34,518 nucleotides of DNA, taken from NCBI GenBank assembly GCA_016795345.1, contig JAEUHO010000347.1, positions 1 through 34,518 of the forward strand, written 5' to 3'. Each line of letters starts with the position of its first letter. Positions within the stretch are counted from its first letter, which is position 1. The stretch is from Planctomycetia bacterium. Its GTDB lineage: Bacteria; Planctomycetota; PLA2; JAEUHO01. The position numbers and the translations under genes were made by a program. Below, piece after piece: positions 5,485 to 13,868 of the stretch. A model generated the notes under the pieces. It ran no database searches, was not told the origin of the DNA, and saw only the letters and a program-made list of their open reading frames with translations.

Positions 5485-8418
5485 TCAGCGCGGCACGTGC
5501 ACCTTCACCACGTCCTCGGGCTTGCCTTCGCCGTGGCACACGTCGCACGCCTCCTGACCGTTCGGAGCGGTCTGCGTGTCGATGTGCGCGTGCGCGGCCG
5601 TCGAGTCGTGGCAGGAGCCGCAGACGAAGCCCCAGACGCGGGCCGGGACGGACCCGACCGCCGGGTGCGTGCGGTTCTGCGGGGCGTGCCAGGCGTCGTT
5701 GCCGTGGCAGCGATCGCACTGGCGGACGGCGCCCGGCCAGGCCGGGAAGACCACCGCGTCGTACTTGTTCCGGCTCGGCGGGGTGCCGTTGCCGAGGACC
5801 TCGTACGTCGCGCCGTTGGTCAGCTCCTCGCCCATGTGGATCTTGTGCAGCATCTCGCGGAAGCCGATCGAGACGCCGACCGTGTCCACGTAGTTCGCCG
5901 TGTTGGTCTTGAACCGGCCCGCGTCCTCGGCGGTGGAGTCGCCGTGGCACATGATGCAGGTCTTGAAGCCGCGGCGGCCGCCGCCGTGGAACCACATGTC
6001 GTTGTGGCAGGTGTAGCAGTTCGACTGGTCGGAGATGACCTCGTACGGCGCCAGCGTGGAGGCGTTGCCGACGAGGAAGTCGACCGCGCCCGCGTCCGAC
6101 GTGGACGGGTACGACTGGGTCTCGCCGTAGAGCACCACGGGGTTGTTCACGCGGGCGTAGCAGTCGAGCGTGTACGTGCCGTCCACGATCGCCTTGTTCT
6201 TCCACTCGCCGGACGACTCGCCGATGTCCGGCGTGTCGTTGAGGGGCGCGGGGAACTCGGTGGGCATCACGAAGTCGGCCCAGTAGGTCGCGATCGCGAT
6301 CTGGCCGGCGACGAACTGGTCGCTCGACTCGGCGATGTTGCCGCCGGACACGGCCCAGTTGCCCGAGGCCGAGACGGACGTCAGCGTGATCTCCTGGATC
6401 GTGGCGCCGGCCGCGTGGGCGAACCGGAGCTGCTGCTTGATCCACAGGCGGTTGCCCTCGCCGACCGCCACCTGGGCGTACTCCTCGGTGGGCAGGCCGT
6501 CGTCGATCACGACGTAGTCCGGGTTCGCGAAGTTCGCGATGCTCGCGACGTCGAAGTAGTTCTGGCGCTTCTGCGCCGCGACCGTCGCCGTCGTGCTGCC
6601 CGGCGTGCCGCCCGCCGCGGACCGGCGGTACAGCGTCGTCAGGTTCGTGGCGAGCGCGCCGCGCGCGGTGTTGAACGTGTCGAGGCCGACGGTGCCGACG
6701 CCGACCTTCTCGAGCAGGATCTGCTCGGGCACCAGCATCGTGTACACGCCGCCGACCGGCGACGCCCACGCGGGGTGCGCGCTGGCCGGGTTCGAGTTCA
6801 TCGGGACGCCCGAGTTGACGACCAGGTTGTAGTTGCTGGTCGGGCCCGCGATGATCATCGTGAAGCTGCCGGCGGAGGCGCCCGACGGAGGCGTGTGGAA
6901 CGCCGTCAGCGGGACGTCGAGCCCCGCGTTCGGGCCGTTCGTGTACTGGATGCGGAACTTGACCTGGATCTTCTCGCCCGGGTCCACGGTGTTGTCGGAG
7001 TTGTGGGTGCCGGCTTCCTTCACCTCGGACACGTTGACCGCGATCTCCGGGGCCTGCGCCGGGTTCAGGATCGGGTGCCGGTGCGCGTCCTCGACGGACA
7101 GCGGGGTGCCGCTCGCGTCGTGGCAGCCGGACAGCGCGCACGTCTCGTTGCCCTTGTTGGCGCCCATGGTCTGCAGGTTCGCCGTGTAGGGCTTCGTCCA
7201 GTCCACGTCGTCGTGGCAGGAGCCGCACGAGTGGCGGGCGGGCTGCGACTTCCACAGGTTGCCCTGGGCCGGCGCGGTCTCGGGGCCCGTGCCGTCCGGG
7301 TCGCCGTGGCACTTCTCGCAGGAGACGACGCCCGTGCGGACGAGGTTCTCCTTGCCCTGGTTCGTGGACGAGAGGGCGGCGTAGCCCGCGTCACGCGGCA
7401 TCTGGATGTTGAACGCCGGGAAGACCGGGAAGGCGGCCTCGGAGAGGTCGATGATCGAGTTGTTGAAGCCGACGTACTGCAGCGGGATGCTCGCGCCGTA
7501 GACGCGGGCGCCGGCGTTGTCGGTCGTCAGGCCGTTCACCGACGGGAGGTGCTTGCCGTTGTGGATCTTGTGGATCATCACGCGGAAGTCGACCGAGACG
7601 CCCGGCGTGCCGCCGGCGAATGAGGCGTTGTTGCGGTCCTCGGCGCCCGACGTGTGGCAGAGCAGGCAGAGGTCGACGTCGACGCGCGAGCCGCCGTGGG
7701 CGCGGACCGTCGTGTGGCAGACGTTGCAGTTGGCGTCGGCGACCACCGCGCGCGGGGTGACCGTCGTCGCGCCGCCGTACAGGAAGTTGTGGGTCGCGGC
7801 CCCGGCGTCGCGGAAGTTCGTGTTGTCGAACTCGTAGTTCGCGACCAGCTGCAGGCCGATCGTGTAGGTGCCGTCGAGCAGCGCCTGGCCGGTCAGCTCG
7901 CCGTCGATCGCGCCGAAGGACGTCGTGTCGTTGAGGGGCGCGGCATAGACCGACGGGAACGCGGGCAGGTAGTAGCCCCACTCGCCGCCGCCGAGGTAGA
8001 ACGCGTTCGCGACGACGTTCGTCTGCGGGACGATGACGCGGTTGTAGTTGTTCGTCGGGCCGGACACGTAGATCTGGCCGTTCGTCATGTTCGGGACGTA
8101 GAGGTCGGTCCCGTCGTTCGCCTTCGCGGTGAACTTCACCCCGATGACGTCGCCCGGGAGGATGTTCCCGTTGGCGCCGGTGCCGCCGACGATCCCCGTG
8201 ATCACGAGGTTGCAACCCGGCAGGCGGTCGTACTCGCCGACGGTCAGGACGGTCTCCGCCGGCAGCGGCTGGGCCGGGGGCAGCGTGCCGCCGCCACCAC
8301 CACCTCCGCCTCCGCCACCACCACCACCGCCACCACCGCCGCAAGCCGTGAAGCCGCCCGCCATGGCGATCGCTGTCAGGATCGCGAGGGTCGAGCGGCG
8401 CATCGTGGACATCGTCAT
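5485..8418 (-). CDS. OmcA/MtrC-family decaheme c-type cytochrome lipoprotein (paralog 1)
   Basis: 977 aa. Family members sit on the outer face of the outer membrane and pass electrons to extracellular acceptors. The signal peptide MTMSTMRRSTLAILTAIAMAGG leads to lipobox FTAC (Cys26), then 18 glycines. The layout matches the family: beta domain (about 50-225), five hemes (about 231-405), a second beta domain (about 430-750), five hemes (about 755-962). Nine sites are CXXCH. The fifth is CX4CH (CALSGCH). The hallmarks VSVDFRVMIHKIHNGKHLPS and IGFREMLHKIHMGEEL are present. No CX8C disulfide pair, as in Shewanella MtrC, is seen. ATG 8418 has AGGAGG just upstream; the frame is open further up but has no such support. 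It is the distal member of a tandem pair with its own leader and terminators. The in vivo acceptor is unknown. Confidence 0.93.
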   Translation of the reverse strand: MTMSTMRRSTLAILTAIAMAGGFTACGGGGGGGGGGGGGGGGGGTLPPAQPLPAETVLTVGEYDRLPGCNLVITGIVGGTGANGNILPGDVIGVKFTAKANDGTDLYVPNMTNGQIYVSGPTNNYNRVIVPQTNVVANAFYLGGGEWGYYLPAFPSVYAAPLNDTTSFGAIDGELTGQALLDGTYTIGLQLVANYEFDNTNFRDAGAATHNFLYGGATTVTPRAVVADANCNVCHTTVRAHGGSRVDVDLCLLCHTSGAEDRNNASFAGGTPGVSVDFRVMIHKIHNGKHLPSVNGLTTDNAGARVYGASIPLQYVGFNNSIIDLSEAAFPVFPAFNIQMPRDAGYAALSSTNQGKENLVRTGVVSCEKCHGDPDGTGPETAPAQGNLWKSQPARHSCGSCHDDVDWTKPYTANLQTMGANKGNETCALSGCHDASGTPLSVEDAHRHPILNPAQAPEIAVNVSEVKEAGTHNSDNTVDPGEKIQVKFRIQYTNGPNAGLDVPLTAFHTPPSGASAGSFTMIIAGPTSNYNLVVNSGVPMNSNPASAHPAWASPVGGVYTMLVPEQILLEKVGVGTVGLDTFNTARGALATNLTTLYRRSAAGGTPGSTTATVAAQKRQNYFDVASIANFANPDYVVIDDGLPTEEYAQVAVGEGNRLWIKQQLRFAHAAGATIQEITLTSVSASGNWAVSGGNIAESSDQFVAGQIAIATYWADFVMPTEFPAPLNDTPDIGESSGEWKNKAIVDGTYTLDCYARVNNPVVLYGETQSYPSTSDAGAVDFLVGNASTLAPYEVISDQSNCYTCHNDMWFHGGGRRGFKTCIMCHGDSTAEDAGRFKTNTANYVDTVGVSIGFREMLHKIHMGEELTNGATYEVLGNGTPPSRNKYDAVVFPAWPGAVRQCDRCHGNDAWHAPQNRTHPAVGSVPARVWGFVCGSCHDSTAAHAHIDTQTAPNGQEACDVCHGEGKPEDVVKVHVPR

Positions 8419-8482
8419 GGGGCTCCTCCTGCCGTTCCCCGGGCGCTCGATCGATAACGGGCCCCGGGGCGTCGGACTTCCT

Positions 8483-8529
8483 AAGCACGCCGCGTTCCGA
8501 ACCGTCCCCCGGCGTGCTTGCAGATCGTA
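8483..8529 (-). promoter_or_regulatory. Promoter-like -10 and overlapping inverted repeat upstream of decaheme paralog 1
   Basis: On the minus strand a -10-like TACGAT (8529-8524) lies about 105 nt before the start codon. Just after it, perfect 10-bp inverted arms (8510-8519 and 8483-8492, AAGCACGCCG and its complement, 17 nt apart) begin at the expected transcription start. This could be an operator or a leader hairpin. The -35 is not convincing. Confidence 0.4.
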
Positions 8530-8830
8530 ACACCCTGAAGACAATCGAGTTGCACCCATTGAGCTCGTGGGAAGCGGCAGGGGCAACCGGCCCGGGCGTG
8601 GGGAGAGGCCCACCGGTGGGGAGCCATCCCCAGGGACCTGGCAGGCGGGCGGCCGCGCCAGCCGATCGGCCCGGACACCGGAGAGGCCGGGGACCTGGGA
8701 GGCAGGGTGGTGGACGTCGGAACCGTCGGGGGTCCCGGGGCTGCGTCCGTCGCCGGCATGTGGCCGGCGCCCCTCGCCTGGGTCGGCCGCGGACCTGCCG
8801 CCGCCCGTGCCGGACCGCCCCAAGAGCGAA

Positions 8831-8858
8831 GGTCCGCCGTCGCGACCGACGGCGGACC
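8831..8858. terminator. Perfect 12-bp hairpin after decaheme paralog 2
   Basis: Arms GGTCCGCCGTCG (8831-8842) and CGACGGCGGACC (8847-8858) with loop CGAC, about 67 nt past the stop at 8925. It acts as a second stem after the nearer hairpin at 8898-8917. No T-tract. Confidence 0.55.
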
Positions 8859-8897
8859 TCCGAGGTCCTGATTCGCGGGGTCTTCCGACCGGGCTGA

Positions 8898-8917
8898 CGG
8901 AGGGGGCGGCCCCTCCG
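8898..8917. terminator. Short hairpin just after decaheme paralog 2
   Basis: An 8-bp stem, CGGAGGGG (8898-8905) and CCCCTCCG (8910-8917), with a 4-nt loop, 7 nt past the stop codon on the minus strand. The first of two stems at this gene end. Confidence 0.45.
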
Positions 8918-8924
8918 CCGACGA

Positions 8925-11900
8925 TCACCGCGGAACGTGGAACTTCACGACGTCCTCGGCCTTCCCCGGCCCGTGACACGTCGCGCAGGACTCGACACCC
9001 GTCACGGTGGCGTTGGTGTCGAGGTGGGCCGTGGCCGCGTCCGAGTCGTGGCACGAACCACAGCTGGCACGCCACGTCCGGACCGACACCGAGGCCGACG
9101 GGTGGACCCGCGCGGCCGGCTGCTGCCACGACGCACTCGTGCCGTGGCAGGAGGCGCAGTCACTCACGCCCCCGGTCGTCAGCGGGAACCCGACCTCGTC
9201 GTACTTCGCGGGGTAGGGGACGCCGAGGAAGACGCCGATCGCGACGTACTCGTGCCCCTTCGAGAGCTCCATCCCCATGTGGATCTTGTGGAGCAGCGTC
9301 CGGAAGTCCATCGTGACGCCCTGCGTCGGAGGGATGAACCCCGGCGAGTAGCTGTTGAATGTGTACCGCGGGCCGTCCTCGAGCCCGGAGACAGCGTGAC
9401 AGCTCAGGCACGTCGCCAGGCCGCGGCGCCCGTTCCCGTGGAACGTGAGGTCACCGTGGCATCGATCGCAGGCGGCGGCGTCCGCGATGATCGCGCGGGT
9501 CGTCAGGGTCGTCGCGGTGCCGTAGAGGAACTGGATCGTCGCCGGCGGCGAGATCATCCGGTACGACGTCGACTCGTTGGCCGGCGCACCGAGGGTCGCG
9601 ACGGTGAAGTCCCGGTTGACCCAGAACCCGATCGAGTAGGTCCCGTCGAGGAGCGGCAGGCCGATCCAGTCGCCCCAGAACTGGTCCAGCGCGTCGGAGT
9701 CCGCGACCGGCGCCGGATACACCGCCTGGAGCGTGTCGCCGGGGAAGCGCCGGAACCCGAACCGGAGGTCCGTCCGGTACGAGACGACGATCGGGTTGCC
9801 GGTCGTGCCCGCGAGCACGGTCAGCTGACCCGTCGCCGGGTCCGTGACGGTGTACGACACGCCCTCGCGCATCGTCGTCAGCGTGACCTCTTGCAGTTGC
9901 GCGCCCACCGCGTGGGCGAACCGCAGGGGCGTCGTGAACCAGAACCGGTCGTTGACGCCGAGGTCGAGCCCGGTCACGTCGTCCGTCGTCTGGATCCGAC
10001 CGACCTGGGCGTACTCCTCGACGCCGAGGCCCGAGTCGATCACGACCCGGTCACCGACCGCGACGCCGGCCAGCGCCGCGGCGTCGGCGACGACATAGCG
10101 GCCGTACAGGGTCGAAGCCACGGCGATCGGGGCCCCGGCCTGCGTCGCCGTGCGCTCGAACACCGTCTGCCGCCCCCAGTAGAGCGGAAGGCTGGAGACG
10201 TTCACCGTCGCCGGGAGCGAGGCGGCGACCGTGCCGACGCGTTCGAAGCTGATGTCCGTCGGGATCGGCATCGTGTAGGACGGCGCCGTCGGGTACACCT
10301 CGAGATAGAAGCGGTCGCCCGCGGCGAAGTCGGTGCCCGTGTCGTTCACCCGGAGCGACACGCCGAGCGCCGTCACGTCGAGGAAGCCGCCGGACGGGAC
10401 GACCTGCCCGGTGAGCGGCGTGGCGAACGTGTTGGCCGCCCGATCGTAGGTGACGACGTCGAACGTGTTCACGCCCGTGAAGACCACCGCGTAGACCCGC
10501 CGCAGCGCGGTCGCGCTGATCACGACGTTCGTGACGGTGCCCGCGCCGGTGAAGGCGGGCGACTTCCGGAACGAGAGCGTGTCGAACAGGGTCGCGTTGG
10601 CCGCCAACATCTGGGGGTTCTCGGTGGGCCCCGTCACGATCGCCTGCCCACGGACCGTCGAGTGGAGGGAGACGTCCGCCAGCGCGTCGTTCCTCACCGT
10701 GAACGTCGCCGTGATGTTGTCGCCCGCCTGGTGACGACCGGACGGACCCGTGCCGCCGCCGACGGCGCTCGCGTCGAGGTTGATGCCCGTGTTCAGGGCC
10801 GGGTTCAGGTATGGGTGCAGGTGCGCGTCCCGCACGGACAGCGGCGTCCCCGACGGCGTGTGACAGCCGGACAGCGCGCAGGTGTCGTTCGTCTTCCCCG
10901 CGCCCATCAGCTGCCCGTTCGCCTGGTACGGCTTCGTCCAGTCGAGGTCGTCGTGGCACGACCCGCACGCGGCGCGCGACGGCCGCGTCTCGACGTTCGC
11001 GGCCTGCGCCGCGCCGTCGTGACAGCTCCCGCACGCGACCACGCCCGCGCGCATCTGGTCCTCGAGGTGCTTCTGCGCCGCGGCGAGGCCGGTGTAGCCC
11101 AGGTCCTTCGGCATGGGCCCGTTGCCGCCGTAGCCGGTGTATGTCGTGCCCGTGACGTCGAAGAGGTACGCGACGTACGCGCTCGGCATCACCGGGTACC
11201 CGACCTCGGAGACGTCGATGACGTGATCCTGGAACCCGACGTACTGCAGGGGCTTCGGCGCCGTCGCGTAGTTCCGCGTCCCGTCCACGTTCGTGCCGAC
11301 GCCGAGCACCGACGGAAGGTGCTTGGCGTTGTGGACCTGGTGGATCATCGCCTTGAAGTCGACCGAGACCCCCGGCGTGCCGCCGGCGGTCGCGTTGTTG
11401 CGGTCCTCGGCCCCGGCGGTGTGACAGAGCAGGCAGAGCCGGACGCCGACGCGGACCCCGCCGTGCGCGCGCACCTCGGTGTGGCACTTCGCGCACGCGT
11501 CATCCGTCACGACCTCGCGTACGTCGAGCGGGCCGGCGGCGCCGACCCGGAAGTCGAACACGCTCGAGCCGGCGTCACGGAAGGACGTTTCGCCCACCTC
11601 GATCGTGCGGAAGAGCTCGATGCCGACCGAGTACGTGCCCGCCACGATCGGCTGGCCCGTGCGCTCGCCGTCGTCCACGCCGAACGACGGCGAGTCGTTC
11701 ACCGGCGCGGCGAACGTGGACGGGAAGGGCGACGGGAAGGCATAGACCCAGGTGGCGTCGCCGGCGTAGTACGCCGACGTGAGGAAGTCGAACTGCGGGA
11801 CGACGACGCGCTGGTAGTCGTCCGTCGGGCCGGAGACGAAGATCGAGCCGTAGTCGAAGTCCGCGAGGGCCAGCGGCGCGCCGGCATCGTCGCGCAGCTC

Positions 11901-12179
11901 GAACGCGACCCAGAGCACGTCACCGGCGAGCACCGTGCCGGAAGTGCCGGAGCCGCCGTTGACGGCGACGACCTCGACCTTCACGCCCGGCAGCGGATCC
12001 GTCGGTCCGACGACGACGACCGGCGACGTCGGAGCCGGCTGGGCGGGCGGGAGCCCCCCCCCGCCACCGCCGCCGCCTCCACCTCCGCCTCCGCCCCCAC
12101 CGCCGCCGCAGCCGGCGAGGATGGCGACCGCGAGAAGCGCGGAGATCGAGAGACAGGTGTGCTGCATGCGTGAGCCCAT
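8925..12179 (-). CDS. OmcA/MtrC-family decaheme c-type cytochrome lipoprotein (paralog 2)
   Basis: 1084 aa, about 107 longer than its tandem neighbour, with most extra length in the second beta domain. Signal peptide with a clean lipobox LAGC (Cys24), followed by 18 glycines and LPPAQPAPTSP. Ten hemes in two groups of five: nine CXXCH plus a fifth site CX4CH (CALSGCH) at the same place as in paralog 1. It shares VSVDFKAMIHQVHNAKHLPS, MDFRTLLHKIHMGMEL and the same end, CATCHGPGKAEDVVKFHVPR. These features mark the outer-surface decaheme family that reduces extracellular metals, quinones or other cells. ATG 12179 is preceded by GGAGG. The pair probably arose by duplication but is well diverged, so the two may prefer different partners or acceptors. 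Confidence 0.93.
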   Translation of the reverse strand: MGSRMQHTCLSISALLAVAILAGCGGGGGGGGGGGGGGGGGGLPPAQPAPTSPVVVVGPTDPLPGVKVEVVAVNGGSGTSGTVLAGDVLWVAFELRDDAGAPLALADFDYGSIFVSGPTDDYQRVVVPQFDFLTSAYYAGDATWVYAFPSPFPSTFAAPVNDSPSFGVDDGERTGQPIVAGTYSVGIELFRTIEVGETSFRDAGSSVFDFRVGAAGPLDVREVVTDDACAKCHTEVRAHGGVRVGVRLCLLCHTAGAEDRNNATAGGTPGVSVDFKAMIHQVHNAKHLPSVLGVGTNVDGTRNYATAPKPLQYVGFQDHVIDVSEVGYPVMPSAYVAYLFDVTGTTYTGYGGNGPMPKDLGYTGLAAAQKHLEDQMRAGVVACGSCHDGAAQAANVETRPSRAACGSCHDDLDWTKPYQANGQLMGAGKTNDTCALSGCHTPSGTPLSVRDAHLHPYLNPALNTGINLDASAVGGGTGPSGRHQAGDNITATFTVRNDALADVSLHSTVRGQAIVTGPTENPQMLAANATLFDTLSFRKSPAFTGAGTVTNVVISATALRRVYAVVFTGVNTFDVVTYDRAANTFATPLTGQVVPSGGFLDVTALGVSLRVNDTGTDFAAGDRFYLEVYPTAPSYTMPIPTDISFERVGTVAASLPATVNVSSLPLYWGRQTVFERTATQAGAPIAVASTLYGRYVVADAAALAGVAVGDRVVIDSGLGVEEYAQVGRIQTTDDVTGLDLGVNDRFWFTTPLRFAHAVGAQLQEVTLTTMREGVSYTVTDPATGQLTVLAGTTGNPIVVSYRTDLRFGFRRFPGDTLQAVYPAPVADSDALDQFWGDWIGLPLLDGTYSIGFWVNRDFTVATLGAPANESTSYRMISPPATIQFLYGTATTLTTRAIIADAAACDRCHGDLTFHGNGRRGLATCLSCHAVSGLEDGPRYTFNSYSPGFIPPTQGVTMDFRTLLHKIHMGMELSKGHEYVAIGVFLGVPYPAKYDEVGFPLTTGGVSDCASCHGTSASWQQPAARVHPSASVSVRTWRASCGSCHDSDAATAHLDTNATVTGVESCATCHGPGKAEDVVKFHVPR

Positions 12180-12600
12180 GGTGACCCTCCATCACGTTTC
12201 GAGCGACCGCCCTCGACTCGGGGGCGCCGTACGCGCTCAAGGACCGCACCGGTCCGGCCCGAACCACGCCGCGATGTGGGCGTGCGTCCGGGGAGCGAGA
12301 TGACCTCGTCGCCGGCCGTCCGCCGACGAGTCGGGAGCGGCACCGCAAGTCTCGGCCCAATGGTCCATGGGCCCCGTCGCACGCGGAATCGAGGCGGGCA
12401 GAGCCCCTCGTGGCGCCGATGCATCGGATTCGGTGCGCCACACCCCCGACGGCATGGGGACTCATGCCCATCGCACCGAGGATTCCGCCGCAGCGGGCGC
12501 CCCGAAGCGCGGCCCCCGCGCACGCCCGCAGCCCGACATGGACCGGGCCGGGCGCCCCCCTCGGGGGACGCCCGGCCCGGTGCGGCCTCGGGGCCTCGCG
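12180..12600. other. Intergenic region upstream of decaheme paralog 2
   Basis: About 420 bp. It holds the terminator of the 15-heme gene (12542-12581), the GGAGG of paralog 2 and a weak inverted repeat (CACGCC 12265-12270 / GGCGTG 12279-12284) after CGAACC, loosely like the leader repeat of paralog 1. No convincing -10 was seen, although separate transcription of paralog 2 is likely given the terminator. Confidence 0.6.
12542..12581. terminator. Long hairpin after the 15-heme gene
   Basis: Arms ACCGGGCCGGGCG (12542-12554) and CGCCCGGCCCGGT (12569-12581) pair perfectly. Inside them five C pair with five G, leaving one bulged A. It lies 19 nt past the stop of the 15-heme gene on the minus strand. 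A strong terminator candidate without a T-tract. Confidence 0.65.
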
Positions 12601-13857
12601 TCAGCGGTGGCAGTGCTGGCACTCGCTCCCGTTGTCGATGTGCGGGACCGGCGGCGCGCCGCCGGGGCCGGGGCCCGCCGGCAGGTGGCACGTCCGGCAG
12701 TTCATGCCGGGGACGTGCCAGGCGGGCTGGTCGGTCGCCGTCTCGTGCTGCGGCTCCTCGAAGTGGCACACGCGGCAGCCCTGCTCGCGCGAGATCGGGA
12801 AGTGGCACTCGCCGCAGTGCGTCGAGGGGTTCGCCGTCCAGCGGCCGCGGTGGGACAGCGGGGCGGTCTCCTCGTGGCACCGGACGCAGTAGTCCGTCTG
12901 GTGGCAGACCGCGCAGCTCTTCCGGTCCATGGCCGCCATCACGCCGTGGGTCTTGAGCCGCCACATCGTGTCGTGGCTGCGCGGCATCTCCTCGCGGTGG
13001 CAGCGGTCGCAGAAGATCTGGTCGTCGTGGCACATGTCGCAGCGCGCCTCGGCCTTCGCGCGGTCGTTCGCGGCGATGGAGCCGTGGCGCTCCTTCCACA
13101 GGTGCTTGTGCGACGCCGGCGGCGTCTTGGCGTGGCAGTCCGTGCAGAAGGCCTGGTCGGCGTGGCAGAGGTCGCAGTGCTGCTCAGCGCGGTCCTGCGC
13201 CGTGGCCGCGAGCTTGCCGTGGTCCGCGCGCCAGTTGGTGAGGTGCGACGCGGGGGCGACCTCCGCCCGGAGGTCGCGGTGGCAGGTCTGGCAGTCGTTC
13301 TTCCCGCCCTTCTGCTGGTGGCACTGCATGCACGCGGCCATCGTGAACCGGACGCCGACGAAGCGCTCCGCGCCCTTCATCTCGCCGTGGCACGGGAAAC
13401 ACGACGCCGAGTCGGTCGCGTGCTTCGCGTGCGAGAACTTCACGTCGCCGCCGTAGGAGGCGATCGCCTTCGTCCACTTGGGGGCCCCGTCCGCCGTGAA
13501 GAACGAGTTCTTCACCTTCTCGGCGTCCGGCTTCTTCTCGTCCTCCTCGTCGTGGCACTCGGCGCAGGTCGCCTCGTACGTCATCTTGCGCGGCTCGAAG
13601 GGCTCGCCCTCCTTCCGCTCCTTCATGTGGCAGTCGGCGCACTCGAGGCCCTTGTCCATGTGGGCCGGGTGCGGCATCCGGGGCCCGGGGGCCGCCGCGA
13701 ACGTGCCGGGCACGACCCGCGCCGCGCCCGCGGGCGGGGCGCTGACGAGGTTCGACGTGAGCGACGGGAGGGGGATCCTCCCGCGCGCACAGGAGAGCAG
13801 CACGATCCCGGCGACCACCGGGACCGCCCAACGCAGGGTCTTCTTGGCGGGGCCCAT
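12601..13857 (-). CDS. 15-heme c-type cytochrome lipoprotein
   Basis: 418 aa from ATG 13857 (GGAG about 8 nt upstream). Lysine-rich n-region, hydrophobic stretch and lipobox LLSC (Cys23) predict a lipoprotein. Fifteen CXXCH sites run from CADCH (73-77) to CQHCH at the very C-terminus, with no other recognisable domain. The spacing is short and regular, often as pairs (CDLCH..CTDCH, CDMCH..CDRCH, CAVCH..CVRCH, CGECH..CRVCH), which suggests an extended heme wire. Frequent extra His residues (SHKHLW, SHLTNW, SHDTMW) could be distal ligands for bis-His hemes. It starts 11 bp after the beta-barrel gene, so barrel and cytochrome are made together and probably form one complex at the outer membrane, analogous to MtrA with MtrB. 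No close named homolog is recognised. Confidence 0.88.
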   Translation of the reverse strand: MGPAKKTLRWAVPVVAGIVLLSCARGRIPLPSLTSNLVSAPPAGAARVVPGTFAAAPGPRMPHPAHMDKGLECADCHMKERKEGEPFEPRKMTYEATCAECHDEEDEKKPDAEKVKNSFFTADGAPKWTKAIASYGGDVKFSHAKHATDSASCFPCHGEMKGAERFVGVRFTMAACMQCHQQKGGKNDCQTCHRDLRAEVAPASHLTNWRADHGKLAATAQDRAEQHCDLCHADQAFCTDCHAKTPPASHKHLWKERHGSIAANDRAKAEARCDMCHDDQIFCDRCHREEMPRSHDTMWRLKTHGVMAAMDRKSCAVCHQTDYCVRCHEETAPLSHRGRWTANPSTHCGECHFPISREQGCRVCHFEEPQHETATDQPAWHVPGMNCRTCHLPAGPGPGGAPPVPHIDNGSECQHCHR

Positions 13858-13868
13858 GGGGTCTCCGA

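Larger units (their letters stand above)
8419..8924. other. Intergenic region between the two decaheme genes
   Basis: About 500 bp. From the high end it contains two hairpins after paralog 2 (8898-8917, 8831-8858), then a GC-rich stretch with no recognised content (8590-8830), an A/T-richer patch (8515-8575) that looks like the promoter of paralog 1, and its leader (8419-8515) with AGGAGG beside the start. No gene is supported here. Confidence 0.7.

Noticed and set aside
8282-8340. Poly-glycine coding tract as a phase-variable slippage locus
   Set aside because: The triplets are mixed (GGC, GGT, GGA) and the repeat unit is a codon, so slippage would not shift the frame. Length variation is possible but on/off switching is not.
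8419-9129. N-terminal extension of decaheme paralog 1 by 237 codons
   Set aside because: The in-frame extension is low-complexity and runs into the end of paralog 2. ATG 8418 has AGGAGG and is followed at once by a lipoprotein signal peptide.
8937-12173. Very long plus-strand open frame (over 1000 codons) opposite decaheme paralog 2, and similar long antisense frames over 5119-7623, 16775-18814 and 17787-20915
   Set aside because: High-GC genomes leave antisense frames open. These translations are Arg/Val/Asp-rich without domains, whereas the opposite strand encodes clear CXXCH or membrane proteins with signal peptides and ribosome sites.
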